Position numbers and translations under genes: made by a program. DNA of 64,000 nucleotides. Source: Neonectria sp. B-13. Taxonomy: Eukaryota > Ascomycota > Sordariomycetes > Hypocreales > Nectriaceae. Location of the stretch: NCBI GenBank assembly GCA_002682825.1, contig NOKP01000028.1, positions 372,001 to 436,000 of the forward strand, given 5' to 3'. Positions 11,483 to 22,405 of this stretch are shown here, piece by piece. The stretch's first letter is position 1, and each line of letters starts with the position of its first letter. The notes beneath the pieces are model-generated. The model ran no database searches, was not told the DNA's origin, and saw nothing but the letters and a program-made list of their open reading frames with translations.

Positions 11483-14400
11483 TCAAAACGTTGGAGGTAA
11501 TCTAGTCTCGCTTTGTTCTACCAGACTCCGCAGCTTGAATGACCGTAACCAGCCGGTCGACTGTCCACGCATGTGCTGTGAAGACTGTCCTCTTGCTGCC
11601 GCGCTTTCCAACGTCATCACGGACTTGGCTCGATGTTCTCCAGATACCATCGAGGGAACCGGGCTGTGAATATGCCCGGCAGAATGAGCATGAGGCCGTG
11701 TCTTGAGACCAGGCATCTTTGTCTGCAGTGCGATCTGTGCCTCTGTCGGCGGCGTAGGCGGAGCTCCGATGATGGGATATCCTGCGATGATGCCAGGGCT
11801 TGAGCTGCGGCTGAGTGAGCTCTGTCGGGATCGAGTCACTGCGCGTTGGTTGAGGGAAGAGAAGGTCATGTGGGGGGATTGGCCGCGGCGAGTCGTAGAG
11901 CGGCTTCGTTCGCGGTTGTGTGGGAAGGGAGTGGCAGTGTGAGGCACGTTATTGCTGTGTTGGCCCATGTTTGCTGGCAATGCCCTGTACGACTCTATCC
12001 CAGTTGGTTCCTGGCGAGATTCAAGACCGAGCTGAGAGGCAGCATGTTGCAAATCTTCCAGGTTGATAGGACCAGGTGGAAGTCTGCTTAGTCTCCGGAT
12101 GGCTTTGCGGTTGGTCTCCATGAAGTTAGTCATGGCCGCAAGAGCACCAACACTTGGCCTCGATGCCATTAGAGAGTTGTTGCCCATGCCCATGCTCCTG
12201 CCTCTCTCTTGATGGATATCGTTGACCGTCTCTGCTGGCGCCAGCTTCTGTTGGAGGTCTCTCTTCGCCAAGCCAATCGTCTCATTGACTTGACGCAGGA
12301 GCTTGTCGAAATCGATATTCTGGTTCGGATTCGCACGGGACATGTAGTATGACGACGACTGACCGCTTGTGAGCACCGCATTCTCCGCCTTGTGTGCAAG
12401 CACAAACAGAGTTCCGTCACGGATACACCTTCGGACAAGAGCCCAGCGGGTGCGCGCTGGGTTTCGCTCCAGGTCGGGACGGTAGACGGAGACCCGCGAA
12501 AGCTGTGAGTAGAACATACTCAACCGGCGTGCCATGCGCTCAAGCGTCTGTAGCAAGAACACCGAGAGGGCCGATAGCTGTGCAGTGCTTGTTTGGGGAT
12601 CTAGCTCGCCCTCGGACGAGCCCAGGGTAGCCGCGATGCTGTCAAAGGCATCCATGCCGTTGCATGCTTCCTCTCGGAGGCCTTCCAGCAGCTCGATATC
12701 CAGCTCGACGCTCCTGGAGCCGTAGGCAAAGACACCACGCTCCTGGAACCGCAAGCTGGAGTTCGGGTCGCATATGAACTCGCCCAGCAAGCTGACTTCC
12801 TTCGTGCAAGCAGCAGCGTCCTGGCCGGTCTTTGCGCGGGTGATGGTTCCTAGAACATCTGGGAGCTTGGTTTCCGTGTCCAGGCCGCTGGTACTGGCGA
12901 CGGAGAACGAAAGCTTCAGGACCAACTCCTGCAGCTTCGGCCCGAAGAGCGCCGCGAAGCCGCCCTGGAGGAGACGACTCTGGTAGCCGTAAAAGGTGCG
13001 CACCGCGATGATGCTTGGGAGACCCTCGCGCTGCCAGATGTTGTTGTTTCCACCTGGGTCGTGCGAGGATGAGTTGTCCATCGACGAGGCGCCCATGATC
13101 TCATACATCTCGAATTGATGGGCAACGAGGGTCTCGACGGTCGTCCTGAGATAGCCAGCCCAGAGATCGTGCAGCGACGACATCTCGCTGTTTGCGTGGT
13201 AGTCGGGCTTCGGAGTCAGATGGCCCACAAAGTAGCGGGTGAGAAGACTCGAAACCTCGGGGTTGTTGGTGTGCGCGAGGTTGTCGAACGATTGGCTGCA
13301 GTCCACTCCGGCGTTGGACTTTATAATCAGCGTGCCGCCAGGATGCATGGGACAGAAGTCGGTGACGTCGTAAACGCTTCCATGGACGCCAATCCACATG
13401 CGCGATCCGGGCCTGTGGCCTGTGTGAAGAGCCAGTCGGGACATGGGGATAGTCGGCAAGTTGCAGGGAAGCGGCTTGGGAGTCATGAAGACATCGATCA
13501 TGAAGCGGCGTTCCGCAAAGGCCTTGCTCACAATCATGTCGACGTTCTCCATCGTTGCAGTCCGGTATGTGTACAGGGCCTTCCGGATGCCGCTCATGAC
13601 AGAGTCAAAGACGGAGACAGAACCACAGACATACAAGCACCCACCGAGTCCGCCCTGTTTCTTCGACATGACAAGATCACAGATGTTGGCTCCCTGTTCC
13701 ACAATCAATGTGTCAATGTAGCGCGAAGGGATCTGCTTCTCCACGAGATCACGCGAGGAGGGGTCATGGACCAGGCCGCGAGTGTCCCGAGAGAAGGCCA
13801 CATGGACTTGCATAAAGTCGAGGCTGACGAGTTCCCTGAGCTCCTCTTCGAAGCAGAACTTCTCGCGGGATTGCACTCCCAGGTACAAGAAGTTCTTGCC
13901 CCCCGACAGACCCGAAGTTGCGAGTCGATACTGCCAGAATCCTCGGAACGGCGCGATGCCACTGCCGCCGGCGAAGTAAGCACAAGGAGCCATGTCGTCG
14001 ATGGGCAGTTGGAACGCGACTGGTCGAGACACGCCGATCAGGATTTCCTCCGACGCCGGGGCTTCATCTGATGTTGGGTAAGGGTTCAAGAAGCCACTGG
14101 AGACACCAGCCCGCACGACGTCTTCGTTCTTTGCAAAGGTAGAACAGAGCTTGTGTTCAGCGCGCGAAACAACCAAGTCAACCGTGTCCGGAAGGAGATC
14201 GTCGGAGTAGCTGCCGATGGAGTATGTGCGCGGGACTTCAAGCGGGATCAGATCCGTCAGCCACGACAGATTCTCCAGGTCAAACGCCCTGTCCCAGATC
14301 TGGAGTGGCGTGTCCGTGAGAGCATCCTGCAGCAGATCACCCAGCGAGCCGGAAACTGGCCACTCATCCGTGGCCAGGATCTGTAGCACTGTGTTGGAGG

Positions 14401-16643
14401 AAGCATTGAGAAGCTCGTGGACCTTGAGTGCGAGTGTCTTGGTGATGGGCGCAAGGTGGCCGCGGCGAAGGATGTCGGTGACGGTCAGCTTCTGAAGAGC
14501 GGATCTCCTGACAGAAGCAAGATGTTGATCGAAGCGTACCCAAGTTCCGGCCACCTCAACGGGGTCGTCGATGTGCTGATCGAGGCCAAGAGCGGCGACG
14601 ACCTTGGCGCATTCATCCCAGCCGTTGAGGGGCATCACCGCCAGTCGGTCGCCGGGTTGAAAGGTAATACCCGTGTCTTGAATGTCAAGAGTAACGAGAC
14701 CAATCGAGCGTTTTGGGTCGGAATCGACAAAGTTGCAGCTCAGTACTCTCGTGGTGTAGCGGCATTCTTCAAAGGTTCCGCGCATCTGGTGAGGCTCGAC
14801 GGACAAGGCTCCGCGGTATGGTTCAAGACGCTCCTTCATCGTGTCTGAGAACTGACGATGGGTTTCTTCCCACGGCCGTGAAGCATCTGCCGCACCAGAG
14901 GCGCCATTAGTCGCCGTTCGGCCGGTCTTTGCTGCGATTTCGAGGATGCCGAACACCTTGTACCGGTGCACGCCCATGAATCCGCGTTCTCCGGTGTAGG
15001 CCTCGACGACGCCATCAAGCACGCCCATGAGTCGAGGGTCGCCCGATCTTTGCACGAACTCGGGAATCCGGTAGTGATATTCGATGGCAGCGATGAAGGC
15101 TCGGAGGTTTGACGGGAGCCATGCGCGTAGGTGGATGGCTTCAGCGCCAAGGAACGAGCCGTATCTAGTAAGTCATCTCCGTCAGCGCCATGTGTTCGTC
15201 CTTGTTGTAGTGATTCTGTCTTGCTTACTTTTTGCGTCCCAAAAAGGCATCCATGACAAGATACGGCGGGAACTGGAGCCCGGAGGATGCTGGACATCGC
15301 TTTGACAGCGGTGCCGAGAACAGTGCCCATCGGACCCAGCGGTCGGCAGAGACGTAGTTGTCGCCGGCATTCGGGTTCGGAGAGATGGAGTGGAACGCGT
15401 TGGGCATGCGCTCCAGGATCTCCTTCAGCCGGATCATTTCTCGGAGAAGGCCCTCGACGTTGTTGGTCATTACGTACTCCTGGCAAGCAGCAATGGCATC
15501 CGGGCCGTGTTGGAACGATGCTAAGCAAGAGTAAGTATGAGACGGTGCTTAGAACCCGCAGTGCGTACCTGATGTATCGGCGCAGCCCTTGAGAAACGAG
15601 ACCTCAGCTTTCTCTCCGAACATGGACCATCGCAGATCAATGTTGTCGAAGCGTGCAACGTATGGATACGTCGATGTGGCGTCCTTGACCTTGATGTTGT
15701 AGGATGCTTGGTCAGGGAACGTCAAGTGCGGCAGCGTCCGTCCCATTCGACGGGAGATCTGGTAGAACGGCAGGGCAATGGAAAGAGGAATACCCGCCAC
15801 CTCCTCGCACAAGTCGTCGCCCATCGGACACGTCGGCCGCCACTTGGCCTTCTTCGTCGAAGACACGCCTTCGGTGCCGTCGTATTTCTCCTCGAAGCGG
15901 TAGATGGAGCAGAGCATGCCCAGCGCCACAACCGCAGCCCAGAGTGCCTGGTCGGGGATGATTTCCTCGGTGCCCTCGACGGTCGGGAGTGCAGCCACAG
16001 CTTCCCTCACGCGGCCGGAGGCAGAACATCCTGGTATCCGCTCGATGAGATCAGACCAGATGCGTCCTGGCGATTTGGCGAGAGCGCTGGCGGCTTCATC
16101 GTAGTCGGGAGGGCAAAAGCCGTGCTCCATGCTGAGGTATCCGTCGCGCCATCCGGTCTGAGGACCAACCTCCTCGGCCCTCTGCATTACTTGTCGCGCA
16201 GGGGCTCCCAGAGCGACGGCAAGCAGGTCGTGCTCGTTGGCGTTCATGGCATCCATCTCCTTTTGAGTCTTGGCGGCGTCGATGTCCTGTCTCGAGGGAT
16301 AATTCGAGTATAGAAGCTGGTTGATGGACTTTCTCTCTCTGGGAACCTGGAGTTAGCTTCTCCCTTAATTGCGTATGCAACTGGGCGTACCTCATTCGAA
16401 GCCATTCTCCGGCATCAACACCTCGTGGGATCTATCATCGTTAGTCTCACAAATGCAACTACCCGTAATGCTCAAGCTCACATCAAATGCGGCATGTAAA
16501 TCTCCAGGCTGTGCAAATCCAGAAAACGAGCATCCTCGAGGACCTCGGGTGCTGCTTGACCGGGAGCGATTAGACGCAGTTCCGGCACCGACTGGACACG
16601 CTCCGCCCACCGAGCCGGAAACAGGACAGGATGCGAGAGACAT
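11483..16643 (-). CDS. Indoleamine 2,3-dioxygenase-like / FAD-NADPH reductase / cytochrome b5 fusion protein
   Basis: Five exons (16482-16643, 16391-16431, 15569-16338, 15229-15520, 11483-15164) with introns of 48-64 nt give 1648 residues. The start has context CACAATGTC. Residues about 60-510 have the indoleamine 2,3-dioxygenase (IDO) fold pattern. H488 in the motif GVHRYKV sits where IDO has its haem-ligating histidine. Residues about 543-960 are a P450-reductase-type FAD/NADPH module: the FAD motif RTYS (R734-S737), GVSSGFL, the nucleotide motif GSGIAPFRGF (822-831) and YVCGS (933-937). There is no FMN/flavodoxin domain. Residues about 1000-1073 are cytochrome b5 with HPGG (H1029) and a second haem histidine, H1053. 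A 575-residue tail follows: helical, then Ser/Arg-rich and probably disordered. The likely electron path is NADPH to FAD to cytochrome b5 to the dioxygenase haem (inference). No signal peptide is seen. The substrate is unknown, and the IDO substrate-binding arginine appears replaced. Confidence 0.88.
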
Positions 16644-19590
16644 TGTGGAAAAGAGCAAAGAAACAAATTATCTATTAGAGAAAGTGAAGAATTGATAGGG
16701 CCGCCAGGGCAATAGAATCAGAAGTGCCACCAGGGCAAGAGGACAGTGAGCGAAAGTGCGATTGTCGTCCGTTCGCAAGATAGACCTGGGGAACTGCATG
16801 GAACTTTTGCAAGAAACGGAATGATTTAAAGAGATTATCTTGACGCCGACTGACACCTGACAACAGGGTCTCATCAGAGTTCTCCTTACGCCATTGCCGC
16901 TGTCATGTCAGGGGCGAGTGCAGCCGGGTTTGGGGTTGTGAAACCACAAGCGAGGGCTAGTTTGAGTCGTGAATAGCCGGCCAATGACATCGTGGACAAT
17001 GTCCGAGACGCGCCAAGACCACGCTTCCTAGCCCAACCCAGCAACGTGGTGCTGGCACCGGGAAGTGGGATGCCAAGCCCGAAGTGGGATATATGAGACA
17101 AATAATGAGACGCCTATTACTTCTTTGACTGTTGTAACCGTCTCGTTTCCCAGCCTCCGTCATGTTTGCCATGGAAGGAGTAGGACGCGCGGCCACATGG
17201 TAGTCCCCGGTGCTAACTCCTCGGAAAGCATTACGTGGGATTTACAGGGCGTCATTATTTCGCGATTCTAAGCGAAAATACCACCGACAAACCCAGTCTT
17301 AGGACTGTTGAATAAAGAGCCCACAAAGACAGTATGGGGCATAGATAGTACAAGGCGAAAGTGTACAAATAAAGATACCACGATGACATCCACAAGTCAA
17401 AATACGCGTAAGAGGGTATTCGCATCCTCAAAATTATGCTTAAGCTTTTCCAAACCCCCGATCGATCCCCTCGGAGGATTCGCCCCTGTTCGGGAATAGC
17501 AGGCGCCTTACGAAACGCTAACTACCGCGTCCACTCCGCTCCCTTGGCTTCTCCGGAGAGACTAACCATTTCGAATCGTAGCAACGACATGGGCTCTCCT
17601 GTTCCAGACGCGATCGAAGTCCTATTCCACCATCGCACCGAGGCGTGATTGGCAGGGCGCGAGTGTGCCAGGGCGTTTAGGGGTGCAGATCCCAGGCAAA
17701 GGCCTAGGCTTCTTTCGAATCGAGATGCAGCGGGCGGTTGCATCTTGTTCCTGACCTTATTCCTGACGATCGGATAGGCTATAAAGTACGTAACGGATTT
17801 CTCGAGTGGCTTGTTCTGAATTTTTCATCGTGGTCCCGTAATCTTACGTCTCCGAGGCAAGAGTTTCACAAAACCTGCTTCTCTGCCAGCTCTTGTCGCG
17901 AGTGACGGGACGAGTCAGTTGCATCCTGACGTGACAAAGTCTTGGGCTCATATTCGCAATATGTGTTACAATTTGCGCAAACCGCCCTGCGAATGCGGCT
18001 GCACCGTCCTATATTCCCTTGCTCAAAAATATCGCATCACTAGACGACGACGTTGCAAATACACATCACTGCAGCACTCAAGAAGCTGATCCTTGAGAGC
18101 ACTGGGAGTTAGTAAATTAGGCCGGAAAAATTTGTGCCTCCGTGCCCATTTACCGTCAACAAGATTGGCTACAGAGGTATTGAAGTCGGAGAAGCGAGTC
18201 ATCTCTGTGAAGCAACCCGCAGTGATTACTAGCATTGTGATACAGTCGAACTCCGTGGTGCTTGGGTCACTAAGTACGTCACTGTTTACGATGCTGATAC
18301 TAACTCGACACGTCTCCAACAATGGATTTTAACTGACGGCTTGGTACTGTTGTTACGAAACCTTTACTGTCGGGTCAGGATCGGTAGCTCACACTCAGGC
18401 GGCAGAAGCCCTTCGTTCACCAGCGCTACGGCAGTTATGAAGCATACAAGACAGATACGAAGACGATGATCAGCATACGATCCAAGATTTGGTAGCATTT
18501 AGCTTACTCCTTTCGAAAATGCGGCCGATAATACAAATAGGAGTGAGTACGAGTGTGCCGACGCGGTGATTCAAGTTCCAGCAGTACTATCGAGAACGCC
18601 AAAGAAGAAAAAGGCGGTGGCTTCGCTGCGACCAGAAGAAAGCTACTAGTCTGCCTAAGGCCCGTTCGAGTTAGTCGATAAGACGGGATCGGCTCGTCCT
18701 GGGAGTCCAACTCACTAAACAAGTCATGTTCCTCACACACAAGCTAGCCGCTGAATCCTTTACACGGTTGTGCACGGTCGTCCAAAGAGAGCTTATGTGG
18801 AGTTGGTCTCTGCAGGGTGGCATGAGTATTTTATAACCTTGAAGTCTCGCTCCAGCTCCCTTCGATATCGCCTAGTAAGCTCAAATCCCCGTCATTATTA
18901 GGGAACAACTTTAGATAGCTTCTCAAGTCGAGGTGAGACAAGAACATGTTAGTCAGGCTGTACGATGGAAAATCATAGGTAACTGAAAAGTCGCTCATCT
19001 GATGTAATCTCTTTGTACCAAATATCCTTCCATACGGTCCATATGTGACTAGAACGGGATAAGACTGTCAGGGGTCGGAATCAATGGGGCGGTACACGCT
19101 GCAGCGGACTGGCAGTTCAGACGCTTTCAGTTTAATACCGACGTTCTTTTCAAAGATTAGTCCATTCAACAATGACCTTACGGAGGTCGGAGCTGGGCAA
19201 GGAAGCAACGGAGAAATACATGGGCCACCTCCGGGTGGGTGACAGATATTGGCTGAGGCTGGCCACTGGCGCGTACATTCTCACGTCCTCCCCTCACCAG
19301 GTGGCCCAATTCACATGAACCAACACGATATTGCTTTGGTTCACGCTGTCAATTCCGTGCTGACTCTGCCGGTCCTGGGGTGACATGCTAGGGACGAGGA
19401 ATTCTAAACCACATGGAGACCGTATGTGTATGTCGATCTCAGCCTTTTTGATATAAATAGGTATGCCATACCGAGACCATTGCTGCAATCGTACTGGAAG
19501 GCGACGATAATCAAGACGCAGTAGCTAATCATATTGCAACTCTTAACTAGCCTATGAATTGATGTGCAGCTCTAAATACCTCCTATCCAC
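16644..19590. other. Long intergenic region, no supported gene
   Basis: Nearly 3 kb without a recognisable protein, RNA or mobile element. Open frames reach only about 100 codons, lack motifs and cannot be joined through plausible introns. The first few hundred bases are the presumed promoter of the fusion gene ending at 16643. I looked for tRNA-like sequence and saw nothing convincing. Confidence 0.45.
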
Positions 19591-20568
19591 CTAGTTGACT
19601 GCCTTGGTTGGGTCTATCCATAGTCTTCCCTTGACACCACCTTTGGCTAAAGCATCAATGCTGGCGGGTATGTCAGAAAATGATACCTCCACAAGTAATG
19701 GATTAACAGATCCCTCCTGTAGAAGCTTCAAAACTTCAGCCAAGTCATCAGCACTTGCCCCCAGAGACCCGACTAATGTCACCGTACGCAGGACCAAGAC
19801 CTCAGCTGGGATCGTTAACATTTTGGCAGCTAAACCAACGACCACCACTTTGCCTCCCTCCTTCACTGCACTCAAAGCCGCTTGCATGGTAGAACAAGTA
19901 CCAACAAAGTCAACAATTACATCGAAGGACACGTCCTTGGCATCGTCTAGGCTCTTGAAGCATCTGTGCGCGCCCAATTGCTGCGCCTCCTCGAACTTAT
20001 CCGTCAAGATGTCAATCCCATATACTATAGCCCCTCTGAGAGTTCCGAATGCGACGCCGGACATTCCTAGGCCGCCGAGTCCGATTACCCCAACAGTTAT
20101 GCCATGCCTCGCCCCTGCCTCGACCACAACGGCATGATAGGACGACGCCAGCGCGTCCGTAGCCACGGCCGCCTGGGCGAAGGAGACACCTTCCGGAATC
20201 CGCATTAGCCGACGTACAGGCGCGACCGCGTACTGGGCATAGCCGCCGTCGAAACCTAGTCCGATGCTGAGAGTCCAGTCACGTTCTTCAACTGGATGGC
20301 AGATCTGAGATACAGCAACTCTATCTCCTGGACAGAACTGGGTGATGCCGGGTCCGACCTTGGTGATGATGCCGGCAACTTCGTGACCGAGAGTGATGGG
20401 CTTTTTGGTAAGCCATGCGTCGCTCCTGCCAGATACTATGTGGCAGTCCGAATGACACATGCCCACGGCCTTGACCTCAAGCTGAACATGTTCAGGGCTG
20501 GGCTCAGGGACGGAAACGTCTCGGAGCTGCAAGCCCGCTGTTGAATTATCGTACTGGAATGCCTTCAT
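19591..20568 (-). CDS. Zinc-type alcohol dehydrogenase (MDR family) lacking the structural-zinc lobe
   Basis: A single exon of 325 residues. Medium-chain dehydrogenase features: GMCHSDCH near residue 36 with the catalytic-zinc cysteine, GHEVAG near residue 61, GDRVAV near residue 81, and the Rossmann motif GLGGLG near residue 162. ATDA precedes the Rossmann fold at the position of the third zinc ligand. The lobe with four cysteines that binds the second, structural zinc in classic alcohol dehydrogenases is missing: the chain runs from ICHPVEERDW directly to GLGFDGGYAQY. No intron hides it. The protein is therefore somewhat shorter than the usual 340-350 residues. A cytosolic NAD(P)-dependent alcohol/aldehyde conversion is expected; the substrate cannot be told. 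Confidence 0.85.
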   Translation of the reverse strand: MKAFQYDNSTAGLQLRDVSVPEPSPEHVQLEVKAVGMCHSDCHIVSGRSDAWLTKKPITLGHEVAGIITKVGPGITQFCPGDRVAVSQICHPVEERDWTLSIGLGFDGGYAQYAVAPVRRLMRIPEGVSFAQAAVATDALASSYHAVVVEAGARHGITVGVIGLGGLGMSGVAFGTLRGAIVYGIDILTDKFEEAQQLGAHRCFKSLDDAKDVSFDVIVDFVGTCSTMQAALSAVKEGGKVVVVGLAAKMLTIPAEVLVLRTVTLVGSLGASADDLAEVLKLLQEGSVNPLLVEVSFSDIPASIDALAKGGVKGRLWIDPTKAVN

Positions 20569-20750
20569 CTTCTGGCGTCGAGTAAGAGTTGAACACTCGC
20601 TGTTCTAGATGAGAAAACTGGGTGGATAAACAAATAGAGAACTAAGGCTTGATGTTTCCGCGACTGATATTAGGATAAAGCCCAATGCATCTCATGTAAG
20701 GTGATAGAAGATGACTTGGTTGAGTACATATAAGGGCCGCAGAGCCGGGT

Positions 20751-20756
20751 TATATA
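20751..20756 (-). promoter_or_regulatory. TATA-like element upstream of the alcohol dehydrogenase
   Basis: TATATA lies about 183 bases upstream of the alcohol dehydrogenase start on the minus strand, a workable distance for a TATA box plus a leader. It is supported by sequence and position only. Confidence 0.35.
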
Positions 20757-20935
20757 GGGAACACAACCTCCCCTAAGGTCTAGCTAGCCAGATTTCGGGT
20801 ACGGATTTCGGTCATTTAGATGTCCGTTATAGAGTTGGTACTCTGGGTGTGTGGATAGGATCCTACAGTTTGAAGTACTTCCTTGTCCGTGGACCTTATA
20901 TCTCAACATTTTGTAAGCACGGCATCTTTAGCCGG

Positions 20936-21036
20936 TAGGAAGAACCAAATACGAGAGAGTTCGGTTTTGTAGGATTCAGGGAGGGGTTCATACTAGCAAG
21001 GTTTTTACCCAATAGGAAGACCCACAATACGAGAGA
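20936..21036. repeat. Imperfect direct repeat, two copies
   Basis: A 24-base unit reading TAGGAAGAMCCAMAATACGAG-like occurs at 20936-20959 and again at 21013-21036. The second copy differs by a few bases. It lies in the promoter region upstream of the wall-protein gene at 21344 and could be a binding-site pair or a small duplication scar. Confidence 0.45.
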
Positions 21037-21343
21037 CTATTGAGGGCGGGATTCCGAGGGCGGAATTACCAACCGCCGCCCTTACAGTGAAGCCTATCGA
21101 GCGTCTTTTGAGCTTCTTCGACTTTCTCTTTCTCTTCCTTCTTTCTCACCACCCTCCTGCATACCCAGTCGCTCATTTGACTTCATTCGGCTTTCAGCCC
21201 CCCACGTTCTTTTACCTACTTAGGCAGCCTTACCCGCTCCTTCTTTCCCAGCTCTTACTCCAGCCCAACCCAAGTCACTCACTCACGTTCCGTTCTTCGC
21301 CCTACCAACTTCTTTTTTATAATTCCTAAAACCAACCATCAAG

Positions 21344-21932
21344 ATGCAGTTCCGTATCTTTGCCGCCGCCGTCCTGGCATTTGTTGCCTCGACTTTCGCC
21401 CAGACCGCCGACTTCGACCCCGTCAACGTTCCTGCCGCTTGGGAGGTTATCCCTGCCGGCTCCAGCTTCACCATCCAGTGGACTGCCCCCGCCAAGTACT
21501 CCAGCGAGACCGTCTCCATCTCCCTGATCGGTGGTGCTACCCAGGGCACTCAGGTCCCTCTCCAGGACATTGCCTGTAAGATTTCACCGCCACGGGCTTC
21601 TCGCGGGTTTGCGCGCAGAGTCTATAAGAGTAAATCACTAACTAGATACAGCTGGCATTGACAACGACGCTGGTTCTTACGCCTGGGCCGTTCCCGCTTC
21701 TCTCGGTGACGCCGCCGTCTACGGCCTTGTCATCAAGCTCGACAGCGACACCTCCGTCTTCCAGTACTCCAACCCCTTCAAGATTGACGGTGACGCCGTC
21801 GAGGAGACCACCAGCGAGGCCTCCGCCCAGTTTACCTCCACCGCTACCACCGACTCTGGTTACGTCCTCCCCACCGAGCAACAGCACCACCCCTGCTCCC
21901 CACGTTCCTCCGGTCGCCACCACCGTCATTGA
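21344..21932 (+). CDS. KRE9/KNH1-like secreted wall protein, probably frameshifted at its 3' end
   Basis: Two exons (21344-21575, 21652-21932) with a 76-nt intron give 170 residues. An N-terminal signal peptide of about 19 residues ends at FAQ. The rest of the N-terminal half matches the fungal KRE9/KNH1-type extracellular domain: a PAAWEVIPAGSSFTIQWTAP segment, SLIGG, then SYAWAVP and VFQYSNPFKI. These proteins normally continue into a Ser/Thr-rich stalk and a GPI signal. Here the frame runs into GYVLPTEQQ and a stop at 21930-21932. In the next frame the sequence NSTTPAPHVPPV, typical of the stalk, continues to about 22000. A frameshift in the gene or the assembly is the simplest reading. 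No GPI anchor signal is seen in either frame. A role in wall glucan organisation is inferred from the family. Confidence 0.7.
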
Positions 21933-22260
21933 CACCTACCACGGCAACTGCACTTGGTCCACTGCTGTCGTCCCTCCCGGCGCTGTAGTGACCCTGCGCG
22001 TGGTGTTTTGGGGTCTGGGGCAAAGGGCGATTGTAGATCCGATCGGCATGATGCAGATTTGGCTAGCAGCACGACATTGTTCATTTCTTCGTTGTGATTG
22101 GCATTGGCTGATGTGTGTCACTACAGGGGAAGGGAGAGAGAAACCGATGATATTGAGAACGGGAGTATGCACGAGGTGGAAAAGTAATTGAGGATCAAAT
22201 GTTTAATGGTACGTTTCGTGTTGAAGGTTGTGAATAGTGTCATTGGACATTATCTACCCA

Positions 22261-22301
22261 TACAAATACCAAATACCAATACCAATATCGATACCAATAC
22301 T
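22261..22301. repeat. Short tandem repeat, ACCAAT-type unit
   Basis: About six imperfect copies of a 6-base unit (ATACCA/ATACCAAT) lie head to tail between the wall-protein gene and the dead nitrate transporter. It is simple sequence with no inferred function. Confidence 0.6.
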
Positions 22302-22405
22302 CCATCTATCCCGACCTATCTTTTAGGTTGTTGCCCCGAATTTCTCCTTTGCCTACGCCTGCTAAAAACCACGACTTCGCTACTAAAAGACGATCTCATT
22401 CTCAA

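Noticed and set aside
13115..14071. A 318-codon plus-strand frame
   Set aside because: It lies antisense to the reductase and cytochrome b5 part of the fusion gene and shows no motif of its own.
17400..17760. Possible tRNA or degraded coding segment
   Set aside because: A few tRNA-like words occur, but no cloverleaf with matching arms could be built, and no frame gives a recognisable protein.
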